Shown here: in pieces, positions 1 through 7,171 of the stretch
Numbering within the stretch: position 1 is the first letter of the stretch
Layout of the letters: every line of letters begins with the position of its first letter
DNA from: an uncultured Prevotella sp.
GTDB taxonomy: Bacteria; Bacteroidota; Bacteroidia; Bacteroidales; Bacteroidaceae
Reading direction: 5' to 3'
DNA: 27,674 nucleotides
Assembly: GCA_900543155.1 (NCBI GenBank)
Contig: UQQN01000026.1
Location: forward strand, 1 to 27,674
Program-made: the position numbers and the translations under genes
Notes under the pieces: generated by a model
The model's input: only the letters and a program-made list of their open reading frames with translations
What the model was told of the DNA's origin: nothing
Database searches by the model: none

Positions 1-221
1 TGCTGTGGCAATTCATAACCCAGGGTGTCGCTTCGCTTGCCCTGGGCTAGGCGCTGTTGCCCTTTCAGGGCGTGCATTATCGGCGGCGTCTCAGCAATTT
101 TAGCAAGCTTGATTGCATTCGACTTGCACGATAATTTAGCCCATGCATTTACTAAATCCGAAACTTGAATTACTTATTTTAAACTCCCTACCCCATTAGC
201 CACAACACGCAATAAGCCCCA
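1..221. repeat. Non-coding window edge with small palindromic repeat
   Basis: No gene is visible before the ATG at 222. Bases 19-25 (CCCAGGG) and 40-46 (CCCTGGG) are a perfect 7-bp inverted repeat with a 14-nt loop, and bases 59-63 and 67-71 form a second tight hairpin (GCCCT/AGGGC, 3-nt loop). The 1-72 stretch is more GC-rich than the AT-rich remainder of the spacer. The pair of hairpins looks like a small interspersed element rather than a simple terminator, because no T-run follows either stem. I see no clear TAnnTTTG promoter for the downstream gene. The repeat status is a guess from one copy. Confidence 0.35.
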
Positions 222-695
222 ATGAAAGTACTTTTTTTAGTAGTAGGCAAAACTGTGGATAAGCATCTTATTGCCTTAATAAACGATTACACCGAACGCG
301 TAAAACACTACATGCCCTTTGAAATGGAGGTGATTCCTGAACTTAAAAACACCAAAGCGCTCACCCCCGAACAACAAAAGGAGCGCGAGGGCGAACTCTT
401 GCAAAAACAACTGCGCGAGGGCGACCACGTGGTGTTGCTCGACGAAGGCGGTAAAGAGTATCGCTCGATGGAGTTTGCGGCTTATCTTGAAAAAAAACAG
501 ACGTTAGGTGCACGACGCTTGGTGTTTATTGTGGGCGGACCGTATGGTTTTTCGCCTGCCTTGTATGCCCTGGCAAAAGACAAGCTGTCGCTCTCGAAAA
601 TGACTTTTTCACACCAAATGGTGCGCCTTTTCTTTGTTGAACAGGTTTACCGAGCCATGACGATATTGCGTGGCGAACCTTATCACCATGAATAA
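222..695 (+). CDS. rlmH: 23S rRNA (pseudouridine1915-N3)-methyltransferase RlmH
   Basis: The 157-residue product has the full length usual for RlmH, a SPOUT-class enzyme that uses S-adenosylmethionine to methylate N3 of pseudouridine 1915 in helix 69 of 23S rRNA on assembled 70S ribosomes. Visible family hallmarks are the N-terminal MKVLFLVVGKT strand, the LDEGGKEYRSMEFA segment, the SAM-binding knot loop IVGGPYG near residue 104, and the C-terminal LSKMTFSHQMVRLFFVEQVYRAMTI followed by the YHH-type tail (here EPYHHE), which holds rRNA and cofactor contacts. The ATG at 222 gives the canonical N-terminus. The gene's last bases overlap the next gene by 8 nt, so the two are probably co-transcribed. 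Confidence 0.96.
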   Translation: MKVLFLVVGKTVDKHLIALINDYTERVKHYMPFEMEVIPELKNTKALTPEQQKEREGELLQKQLREGDHVVLLDEGGKEYRSMEFAAYLEKKQTLGARRLVFIVGGPYGFSPALYALAKDKLSLSKMTFSHQMVRLFFVEQVYRAMTILRGEPYHHE

Positions 696-1752
696 ATTTC
701 AAGCTACGCAGCTGTGGCGCTTCGGTGCATGCTTGGTGGGGATGTGGCTACTGGCTCTATTGCCTGCCATTGCCCAACAGCGCTTTCGCATAATGGAGTA
801 TAATGTGGAGAACTTGTTCGACACCATTCCATCGACTACACATGCCGATCACGACTTTACACCACAAGGCAGCTATAAGTGGACGAGCATGCGCTATTGG
901 AGCAAAGTGTCGCGCATTTCGCGCGTGGTGGCTGCTACGGGCGATGAACAACCTGCCGACTTGGTGGCGCTGATTGAAGTTGAAAACGACAGTGTGCTTG
1001 CCGACCTTGTGCATCGCACCAAGCTACACAAAATGGGTTACGACTACATTGTTACCCACTCGCCCGATGTGCGTGGCATTAACGTGGCGCTGCTTTATCA
1101 GCCCCAACGGTTTCGCATCATTCACCACAACTCGGTGCGCGTAGCTCCTCCACAAAAGGAGCAAAGACCCACACGCGATGTGCTGCACGTGGCAGGGGTG
1201 CTATTTACGGGCGACACGCTCGATGTGTTTATTTGCCACCTTCCCAGTAGACGTGGCGGTGGGACTGCCACCGAATATCGGGCGAACGTGACAAATGCTT
1301 TGCGCAACAGGGTGGACCAAGTGATGCAGCAAAGGCATAATGCGCACATTGTGATTACGGGCGACTTTAATGCTTACTACCCTGAAAGCATTTTTACGGA
1401 TCAGTTAAAAACCGAATTACCGCCACCCCACCCACTATCTGCCCAACCTAACACGCTCTATTTGCTCTCGCACAGCATGAAGGGGCGCTACGATGTGACA
1501 GGCACGTATAAGTTTCAGGGTGTATGGAACCAATTAGACCAATTTATTGTGAACGGAAGGCTCTTAAACAATGCCACATCTAAGCAAACGCTACGCACCC
1601 AAACGGATGCTTGTCGCCTTGTGGACTTTCCCTTTCTGTTGCAACGCGACAGGAACGGCGAAGGTTTTCACCCCTACCGCACTTTTTTAGGACCTTTTTA
1701 TCAAGGTGGCTTTAGCGATCACCTCCCCCTCATTCTTGATTTGTTTTATTAG
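688..1752 (+). CDS. Exported endonuclease/exonuclease/phosphatase-family protein
   Basis: A 354-residue protein of the EEP (exonuclease III/DNase I-like) superfamily. I chose the ATG at 688 over an upstream GTG at 670 because it opens directly into a signal peptide (basic MNKFQATQLWRFG, hydrophobic LVGMWLLALLPAIA, then AQQ), so the protein probably acts in the periplasm or outside. Family motifs in order are MEYNVENLFDT (metal-site Asn), LIEVEN (metal-binding Glu), ICHLPSRRGG, ITGDFNAYYPES (catalytic Asp/Asn) and the C-terminal GGFSDHLPLIL, with the terminal Asp-His pair. The substrate could be DNA, RNA, a phosphoinositide-like lipid or another phosphodiester; the sequence does not decide. 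It overlaps rlmH by 8 nt and is probably translationally coupled to it. Confidence 0.88.
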   Translation: MNKFQATQLWRFGACLVGMWLLALLPAIAQQRFRIMEYNVENLFDTIPSTTHADHDFTPQGSYKWTSMRYWSKVSRISRVVAATGDEQPADLVALIEVENDSVLADLVHRTKLHKMGYDYIVTHSPDVRGINVALLYQPQRFRIIHHNSVRVAPPQKEQRPTRDVLHVAGVLFTGDTLDVFICHLPSRRGGGTATEYRANVTNALRNRVDQVMQQRHNAHIVITGDFNAYYPESIFTDQLKTELPPPHPLSAQPNTLYLLSHSMKGRYDVTGTYKFQGVWNQLDQFIVNGRLLNNATSKQTLRTQTDACRLVDFPFLLQRDRNGEGFHPYRTFLGPFYQGGFSDHLPLILDLFY

Positions 1753-1814
1753 TAAGTAGGTATTCAAAATTATTTTATACTATCAGCAGATGCTATTTTT
1801 ACATTGAAAGCACC

Positions 1815-1867
1815 TATAAAAAATATGCGCGATTCTATGCATGGATAAAGATGCATAAAATCGCGCA
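1815..1867 (-). terminator. Intrinsic terminator of the DUF1846 gene
   Basis: A long stem is formed by TGCGCGAT (1826-1833) with ATCGCGCA (1860-1867), continued inward by ATGCAT on each side with small internal mismatches. Read on the minus strand, the stem is followed by an A/T-rich run with TTTTTT, so it ends the gene starting at 3368. It lies between two convergent genes; on the plus strand no T-run follows it. Confidence 0.75.
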
Positions 1868-1892
1868 CAACTTATGTATGGGGTATGCGGTT

Positions 1893-3368
1893 TTAGTTTT
1901 TAAAACGATTCTTCAACACGGGTTCGCAGGTAAGGTTGACACCCAATTTCTTAAAGATCTTTTGGTCTACCTCGCTCAACATCACCGTGCAATGCACCTG
2001 ACAGTTGCGAAGCTTGGGCAACTGCTCTAATGCCTTTTTGCAATTTTCATCGTTCTCAGACAATACCGAGAGAGCCACCAACACCTCATCGGTATGCAAA
2101 CGTGGGTTGTGACCACCCAAATAATTGATTTTGGTGTATTGAATAGGCTCAATCATGGATTGCGGAATCAACTTGAGTTTGTGGTCTATGCCCGCCAAGT
2201 GCTTCATTACATTAAGCAACAATGCTGCACTACAACCCAACAACTCGCTTGAGTTGCCCGTAATAATTGTACCATCCTCTAACTCGATAGCCGATGAGGT
2301 GTGACCCGTTTCTTTTAGGCATGCCTTGGCGGCTGTGGTGGTGCGACGATAGTCGGTGGTGATATGCGCCTGGTTAAAAAGCATCTGAATTTTGCTTATC
2401 TCAGCCTCATTGCAAGCACCACGTGCCAACTTATTGGTGGCTTCATAATAACGGCGCACAATCTCGTTTTTCGATGCCTCGCAGCAAGCCTCATCATCGC
2501 TTATGCAGAAGCCTACCATGTTTACACCCATATCGGTGGGCGACTTGTAAGGATTTGAGCCGTAAATGCCCTCGAACAACGCATTCAGCACCGGATAGAT
2601 TTCGATATCACGGTTATAGTTAATGGCTATTTTATTATATGCCTCTAAATGGAAGGGGTCGATCATGTTCACATCGTTGAGGTCGGCTGTTGCTGCCTCG
2701 TAAGCGATGTTTACAGGGTGCTTCAGTGGCAAATTCCACACGGGGAAGGTCTCGAACTTGGCATATCCGGCACGCACACCACGCTTATTCTCGTTATAAA
2801 GCTGACTCAAACATACCGCCATCTTGCCACTGCCAGGACCTGGAGCCGTAACAATGACCAAGGGGCGCTCGGTTTCAACAAAGTCGTTCTTGCCAAAACC
2901 CTCGTCGGAAGCAATGAGCTTCACATCGTGCGGATAACCCTCAATTAAATAGTGACAATAGGTTTTGATGCCATCGCGCTCAAGACGTTGTTTGAACTGT
3001 ATGGCAGCTGGCTGACCATTATAATGTGTGATTACAACCGAACCCACTAAGAAACCAAGATTTTGGAACTCACCTCTTAAACGCAACACATCTTCGTCGT
3101 AGGTAATGCCCAAATCGGCACGCTTCTTATTCTTTTCAATATCGGCGGCGCTAATCACAATAACAATTTCTATGCTATCGCTAATTTTTTGGAACATACG
3201 CAATTTGCTGTCGGGCAAAAAACCGGGCAACACACGACTTGCGTGATGATCGTCAAACAGTTTACCTCCCAATTCAAGGTAGAGCTTACCGTCGAACTGA
3301 GAAATTCTCTCTTTAATGTGTTCAGACTGAATCTTCTGATACTTCTCGTTGTCGAATCCTATTTTCAT
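1893..3368 (-). CDS. DUF1846 (UPF0371) family protein
   Basis: A 491-residue protein matching the full length and pattern of the DUF1846/UPF0371 family, which is soluble and cytoplasmic and, as far as I know, has no settled biochemical role. It starts MKIGFDNEKY and carries the family's conserved KLYLELGGKLFDDHHASRVLPGF block (about residues 28-50). A glycine-rich nucleotide-loop-like sequence APGPGSGKMA lies at residues 175-184, within a stretch that also has VIVTAPGPGSGK and LSQLYNENKRG. It has no signal peptide or membrane segment. It is transcribed alone, divergently from the trp operon, with a putative -7 element at 3388-3395 and its own terminator. The P-loop resemblance suggests phosphate or nucleotide binding, but that is inference. 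Confidence 0.88.
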   Translation of the reverse strand: MKIGFDNEKYQKIQSEHIKERISQFDGKLYLELGGKLFDDHHASRVLPGFLPDSKLRMFQKISDSIEIVIVISAADIEKNKKRADLGITYDEDVLRLRGEFQNLGFLVGSVVITHYNGQPAAIQFKQRLERDGIKTYCHYLIEGYPHDVKLIASDEGFGKNDFVETERPLVIVTAPGPGSGKMAVCLSQLYNENKRGVRAGYAKFETFPVWNLPLKHPVNIAYEAATADLNDVNMIDPFHLEAYNKIAINYNRDIEIYPVLNALFEGIYGSNPYKSPTDMGVNMVGFCISDDEACCEASKNEIVRRYYEATNKLARGACNEAEISKIQMLFNQAHITTDYRRTTTAAKACLKETGHTSSAIELEDGTIITGNSSELLGCSAALLLNVMKHLAGIDHKLKLIPQSMIEPIQYTKINYLGGHNPRLHTDEVLVALSVLSENDENCKKALEQLPKLRNCQVHCTVMLSEVDQKIFKKLGVNLTCEPVLKNRFKN

Positions 3369-3387
3369 ATTGTCACAAATTATCCGG

Positions 3388-3395
3388 CAAAATTA
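3388..3395 (-). promoter_or_regulatory. Putative -7 element of the DUF1846 gene
   Basis: The minus strand reads TAATTTTG followed by C, an exact match to the Bacteroidetes TAnnTTTG element, about 19 nt before the ATG at 3368. No clear TTTG -33 element is seen 19-21 nt further upstream, so the call rests on the -7 box and its position. The rest of the 299-nt divergent spacer (3369-3667) holds only the trp promoter and AT-rich sequence; I see no gene there. Confidence 0.5.
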
Positions 3396-3606
3396 GCAAA
3401 AGTTACGCGCATAAGCGTGCTGTTTTGCAAGCTTTTTTTCAAAAAATACTTTTGATAGGGATGGAGCATTTCTTTGGAACACCATGGAGGAAGTTGACTT
3501 GTAAAAATATTATATACATTTTTGCTAACTACTATTTGCAAAACCGTATAAACAAAACATCTTTCAAGAAAAAAATGCAGAAATCGCAAAGTTTTTCTTT
3601 CATTTG

Positions 3607-3638
3607 TTTGGTAATTAAACAACAATGCTATACATTTG
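3607..3638 (+). promoter_or_regulatory. trp operon promoter (-33 TTTG, -7 TACATTTG)
   Basis: TTTG at 3607-3610 and TACATTTG at 3631-3638 are separated by 20 nt, an exact fit to the Bacteroidetes primary sigma consensus TTTG/N19-21/TAnnTTTG. Transcription should begin near 3642-3645, giving a leader of roughly 240 nt before trpB that contains the leader peptide and the attenuator. Confidence 0.85.
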
Positions 3639-3667
3639 CAAGCATAAACAATAAAAACAAAAGCAAA

Positions 3668-3733
3668 ATGTTATACAACACAATAAATAATAACTATTGG
3701 TGGCGTCGCTTACAACTCTTAGTCGTAGGCTGA
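3668..3733 (+). CDS. trp operon leader peptide
   Basis: A 21-codon open reading frame reading MLYNTINNNYWWRRLQLLVVG, ending at TGA 3731-3733. Tandem TGG codons at 3698-3703 (residues 11-12) are the hallmark of a tryptophan attenuation peptide, since Trp is otherwise rare and two in a row in so short a frame is strongly non-random. It sits about 25 nt after the predicted transcription start, behind an A-rich start context (AAAAGCAAAATG), and is followed 60 nt later by a rho-independent terminator ahead of trpB. A longer reading of the same frame begins upstream of the promoter and would not be transcribed. The peptide should act in cis through ribosome stalling rather than as a stable product. 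Confidence 0.88.
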   Translation: MLYNTINNNYWWRRLQLLVVG

Positions 3734-3830
3734 CAAACCGTATAACATCTCCTCCCCCCAACTTTTGGATGCCATAGTTGATTATGAACATAGAGCGGTA
3801 CGTCGATGCTTACGACGGTACCGCTTTTTT
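3705..3830 (+). promoter_or_regulatory. trp attenuator: pause hairpin, antiterminator and terminator
   Basis: Three alternative structures can be drawn by hand. (1) Segment 1 (3705-3713, GTCGCTTAC) pairs with segment 2 (3725-3734, GTAGGCTGAC) with one bulged T and one G-U pair. (2) Segment 2, extended to 3722-3734, pairs instead with the apex of the terminator: 3722-3730 with 3808-3816 (9 pairs, one G-U) and 3732-3734 with 3802-3804. (3) The terminator is AGCGGTACGTCG (3794-3805), a 7-nt loop, and CGACGGTACCGCT (3813-3825) with one bulged G, followed by TTTTTT (3825-3830). A ribosome stalled on the Trp codons would cover segment 1 and free segment 2 for structure 2; a ribosome reaching the stop codon would cover segment 2 and let the terminator form. 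No folding energies were computed. Confidence 0.8.
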
Positions 3831-3885
3831 CATACGCACTACCCTACTCTGAAAATAAAAAATAAAAACATAAAACTTGACACAC

Positions 3886-5079
3886 ATGAGCCAATATGAT
3901 GTTACAGAAAACGGATTCTTCGGTAGATACGGAGGTTCGTACATCCCCGAAATTCTGCAAAAATGCGTAAGCGAGTTGCAAGAGAAATATCGTAGCGTAA
4001 TTGACAGTGAAGACTTTCAAAACGAATTTAATGCTTTGCTTCGCGACTATGTGGGCAGACCTTCGCCTCTCTATCTATCGAAAAGCCTCAGCCAAATTCA
4101 TGGATGCAAAATCTACTTAAAGCGCGAGGACTTAAACCATACGGGTGCACACAAAATTAACAATGCCATTGGACAGATTTTGTTAGCACGACGCATGGGC
4201 AAAAAACGCATTGTAGCTGAAACGGGCGCTGGACAACATGGCGTGGCAACTGCCACGGTGTGCGCACTGATGCAAATGCCTTGCGTGGTGTATATGGGAG
4301 CTCTCGACGTGGAACGCCAAAAGCCAAACGTAGAAAAAATGAAACTGCTCGGCGCCGAAGTGGTGGCAGTGAAGAGTGGTAACCAAACACTTAAAGACGC
4401 GTGTAACGAAGCTATTCGCGACTGGTGCTGCCACCCCGAAGACACCTTCTACCTTATTGGCTCGACCATGGGACCGCACCCCTACCCCGACATTGTGGCA
4501 AGACTGCAAAGTGTGATTAGTGCCGAAATTCGTGTGCAGTTGCAAGAAAAAGAAGGACGACCTACCCCCGACTATCTTGTAGCATGTATTGGGGGTGGTT
4601 CGAACGCTGCAGGCACGATCTTCAACTTCCTCGACGACGACGATGTGCGCATTGTCTATGCCGAAGCTGGGGGAAAAGGCGTTGACTCTGGACTCACGGC
4701 TGCCACGCTGAGCATTGGCGAAGAAGGGGTGTTGCATGGTTTCCGCTCGCTGGTGATTCAAGACAAGGACGGACAAATTGTGGAACCTTATTCTATCTCG
4801 GCAGGACTTGACTATCCTGGCATTGGACCACTCCATGCCCACTTGGTTAAAACAGGACGTGCCACCGCATTGGCTATTACCGACGAGGAGGCATTGGCTG
4901 CTGCCTATGAACTGAATCGTATGGATGGTATTCTGCCTGCACTAGAGTCGGCGCACGCATTGGGCGCTCTGCATCGCATGAAGTTTAAGCCTACTGACGT
5001 CGTTGTGCTCACCTTGTCGGGACGCGGTGACAAGGATATGGCAACCTACTTAAAGTTTAAGGATCAATTTAATGATTAG
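3886..5079 (+). CDS. trpB: Tryptophan synthase beta subunit
   Basis: A 397-residue PLP enzyme that condenses indole with L-serine in the last step of tryptophan synthesis, working in the cytoplasm as an alpha2beta2 complex with TrpA. The ATG at 3886 gives the standard MSQYDVTENGFFGRYGGSYIPE start; an upstream in-frame TTG at 3877 is less likely. Visible motifs are EDLNHTGAHKINN with the PLP lysine at about residue 90, AETGAGQHG with the catalytic Glu near 112, GGGSNAAG for PLP phosphate, and HLVKTGRATA. This is the TrpB1-type sequence that partners TrpA, not the TrpB2 form. It is the first gene of the operon, 56 nt after the attenuator, so the final enzyme of the pathway is the first one made. 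Confidence 0.97.
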   Translation: MSQYDVTENGFFGRYGGSYIPEILQKCVSELQEKYRSVIDSEDFQNEFNALLRDYVGRPSPLYLSKSLSQIHGCKIYLKREDLNHTGAHKINNAIGQILLARRMGKKRIVAETGAGQHGVATATVCALMQMPCVVYMGALDVERQKPNVEKMKLLGAEVVAVKSGNQTLKDACNEAIRDWCCHPEDTFYLIGSTMGPHPYPDIVARLQSVISAEIRVQLQEKEGRPTPDYLVACIGGGSNAAGTIFNFLDDDDVRIVYAEAGGKGVDSGLTAATLSIGEEGVLHGFRSLVIQDKDGQIVEPYSISAGLDYPGIGPLHAHLVKTGRATALAITDEEALAAAYELNRMDGILPALESAHALGALHRMKFKPTDVVVLTLSGRGDKDMATYLKFKDQFND

Positions 5080-5089
5080 TATTAAGCGT

Positions 5090-5153
5090 GACTCAGTAGA
5101 ATGTAATGACTCATTAGAATGTAATACTTAATACTTAACACTTAATACTTAAA
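5090..5153 (+). repeat. Tandem repeats in the trpB-trpE spacer
   Basis: The 78-nt spacer holds two adjacent 18-nt copies, GACTCAGTAGAATGTAAT (5090-5107) and GACTCATTAGAATGTAAT (5108-5125), differing at one base. They are followed by four 7-nt units of ACTTAAN at 5126-5153 (T, C, T, A as last base). The ATG of trpE follows 4 nt later. The other trp spacers are 19-32 nt or overlaps, so this one is expanded. The array is AT-rich and looks like slippage-born satellite sequence; a regulatory role is possible but not shown. Confidence 0.85.
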
Positions 5154-5157
5154 TTCC

Positions 5158-6567
5158 ATGCTTTTTCATTATACAGTTAAAACCACTCCGCTGCCAGGCG
5201 ACTTGAGCACACCGGTTAGCACCTATTTAAAGGTGCGCGACCTCTTTGCACAAAGTGCATTGATGGAGAGCTCTGATTATCACGGAAGCGAAAATAACCG
5301 TTCGTTTATTGGTTTAGAGCCTTTGGCATCGTTCAGTGTGAGCCATGGTAAGGCGGTAATGGTATATCCCGACAAATCCATTCACGAAGAAAAAATTACG
5401 GACACCTACACCGTGGCAGATGCCTTTGAGCAATTCATTGAGATGTTCCACGTAGAAGGAGACGACAGCAGCTATTGCGGACTGTATGGATACACTGCCT
5501 TTAATGCCGTGCGATATTTTGAACACATTGACATAAAAGACAGCAAGGAACACTGCAATGATGCACCCGACATTCATTATATATTATATAAGTATCTGTT
5601 GGTGTTTAACGACTTTAGCAGCGAGCTTAAGCTATTAGAAATAATTGCCGATGGCGAAGAAAGTCAGTCGGCACACATTGTTAGCGCTGTGATGAGCCGC
5701 AACTATGCCACCTATAACTTCCACGCTGTGGGCGACATTACATCGCCACTAACCGACGAAGAGCATAAGGCGAATATCCGACGTGGCATAGCGCATTGCA
5801 AACGTGGCGATGTGTTTCAAATTGTGTTGTCGAGACGCTTTATACAGAAATATGAGGGGGATGACTTTGAACTCTACAGAGCCTTGCGACGCATCAATCC
5901 TTCGCCCTATCTTTTTTACTTCGATTTTGGGGGCTTTCGCATCTTGGGTTCTTCGCCCGAAACACATTGCCGCATTGCCGACAACGGAATGGCTTATATC
6001 GACCCGATTGCTGGCACCACACGCCGACAAGGTAACTGCGAAGCCGACCAAAAGGCAGCAGCTGCACTGCTTGCCGACCCAAAAGAAAATGCTGAACACA
6101 CCATGTTGGTGGACTTGGCACGCAACGACCTGAACAGACATTGCACTGACGTGAAGGTGGACTTTCTGAAAGACACGCAATTCTATAGCCACGTCATACA
6201 CCTTGTGAGTCGTGTGAGCGGAAAAGTGCGACCTGGCACAAATCCTATACAACTACTTGCCGACACTTTCCCCGCAGGTACATTGAGCGGAGCACCTAAA
6301 GTAAGGGCATTGCAACTCATCAGCCAATATGAACCACATAACCGTGGGGCTTATGGGGGATGCGTGGGATTTATAGGACTTAACGGCACACTGAACCAAG
6401 CCATTACCATACGCTCTTTTATCAGCCGAAACGGAGAATTGTGGTTTCAAGCTGGCGGGGGCATTGTGGCTGCCAGCAACGAAGAATATGAGCTGCAAGA
6501 AGTAAATAATAAATTGGGGGCACTGCGCAAAGCCATTTTATTGGCTGAAAATCCTCAACAAGTTTAA
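5158..6567 (+). CDS. trpE: Anthranilate synthase component I
   Basis: A 469-residue chorismate-using enzyme: with TrpG-derived ammonia it converts chorismate to anthranilate, the first committed step of tryptophan synthesis. The N-terminal Anth_synt_I_N part includes LMESSDYHGSENNRSFIGLEP, equivalent to the LLES-type region that binds feedback-inhibitory tryptophan. The C-terminal chorismate-binding domain shows PSPYLFYFDFGGFRILGSSPE, IDPIAGTTRR, MLVDLARNDL, FPAGTLSGAPKVRALQLI and YGGCVGFIGLNG. The intact tryptophan-site region suggests allosteric control on top of attenuation. Separate rather than fused to trpG, which follows after 19 nt. PabB is the alternative, but the operon context settles it. 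Confidence 0.96.
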   Translation: MLFHYTVKTTPLPGDLSTPVSTYLKVRDLFAQSALMESSDYHGSENNRSFIGLEPLASFSVSHGKAVMVYPDKSIHEEKITDTYTVADAFEQFIEMFHVEGDDSSYCGLYGYTAFNAVRYFEHIDIKDSKEHCNDAPDIHYILYKYLLVFNDFSSELKLLEIIADGEESQSAHIVSAVMSRNYATYNFHAVGDITSPLTDEEHKANIRRGIAHCKRGDVFQIVLSRRFIQKYEGDDFELYRALRRINPSPYLFYFDFGGFRILGSSPETHCRIADNGMAYIDPIAGTTRRQGNCEADQKAAAALLADPKENAEHTMLVDLARNDLNRHCTDVKVDFLKDTQFYSHVIHLVSRVSGKVRPGTNPIQLLADTFPAGTLSGAPKVRALQLISQYEPHNRGAYGGCVGFIGLNGTLNQAITIRSFISRNGELWFQAGGGIVAASNEEYELQEVNNKLGALRKAILLAENPQQV

Positions 6568-6586
6568 AACCACCACGCATATTTAT

Positions 6587-7171
6587 ATGAATATCTTATT
6601 GATAGACAATTACGATTCTTTTTGCTATAACCTTTTTCAGATTCTTGAAGAAGAGGGAGCGCACGTTACGGTGTGGCGCAACGATTGCTTTGACCTTGAC
6701 GATGTTGAAGCCTTCGACAAAATTGTACTTTCACCAGGACCTGGCATCCCCTCAGAAGCTGGTTTATTGCTACAAGTGATAGCTCGCTATGCCAACACAA
6801 AGCCCATCTTGGGGGTATGCTTAGGCGAACAAGCCATTGGCGAACAGTTTGGGGCTACACTCTTTAACTTGCCACACGTGTTTCACGGCATACAAACTCC
6901 TGCTCACATTGTGGCAGACGACTACCTGTTTTGTGGCATAGAACGCGATATTTTGGTGGGACGATACCACTCGTGGGTGGTGCAAAACGAAGGGTTGCCC
7001 GATTGCTTGGAAGTGACCGCTGTGAGCGACGAAGGACAAATTATGGCACTGAAACATCGCACACTCGATGTACACGGCATTCAGTTTCACCCCGAGTCGA
7101 TTCTCACACCTTGTGGCAGACAAATCATTGCCAACTTTGTAAATCATACATGCAATGAAACAAATTCTTGA
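6587..7171 (+). CDS. trpG: Anthranilate synthase glutamine amidotransferase subunit
   Basis: A 194-residue class I glutamine amidotransferase that releases ammonia from glutamine for TrpE. It begins MNILLIDNYDSFCYNL, and has the oxyanion-hole loop SPGPGIPSEAG (about 49-59), the nucleophile Cys78 in GVCLGEQAIG, and the catalytic His-Glu in GIQFHPESILTP. The nucleophile elbow reads LGEQ where many homologues read LGHQ, a conservative oddity outside the catalytic triad. There is no fused phosphoribosyltransferase domain. The 3' end overlaps trpD by 17 nt, so translation is probably coupled. It could also serve aminodeoxychorismate synthase, as amphibolic TrpG/PabA proteins do. Confidence 0.95.
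   Translation: MNILLIDNYDSFCYNLFQILEEEGAHVTVWRNDCFDLDDVEAFDKIVLSPGPGIPSEAGLLLQVIARYANTKPILGVCLGEQAIGEQFGATLFNLPHVFHGIQTPAHIVADDYLFCGIERDILVGRYHSWVVQNEGLPDCLEVTAVSDEGQIMALKHRTLDVHGIQFHPESILTPCGRQIIANFVNHTCNETNS

Noticed and set aside
3380..3625. An 81-codon minus-strand frame in the DUF1846-trp spacer
   Set aside because: It overlaps the trp promoter and the putative DUF1846 promoter, is low in complexity and matches nothing I know.
4183..4842. A 219-codon minus-strand frame opposite trpB
   Set aside because: Its predicted product is His/Cys-rich and patternless, and trpB on the other strand is conserved throughout.
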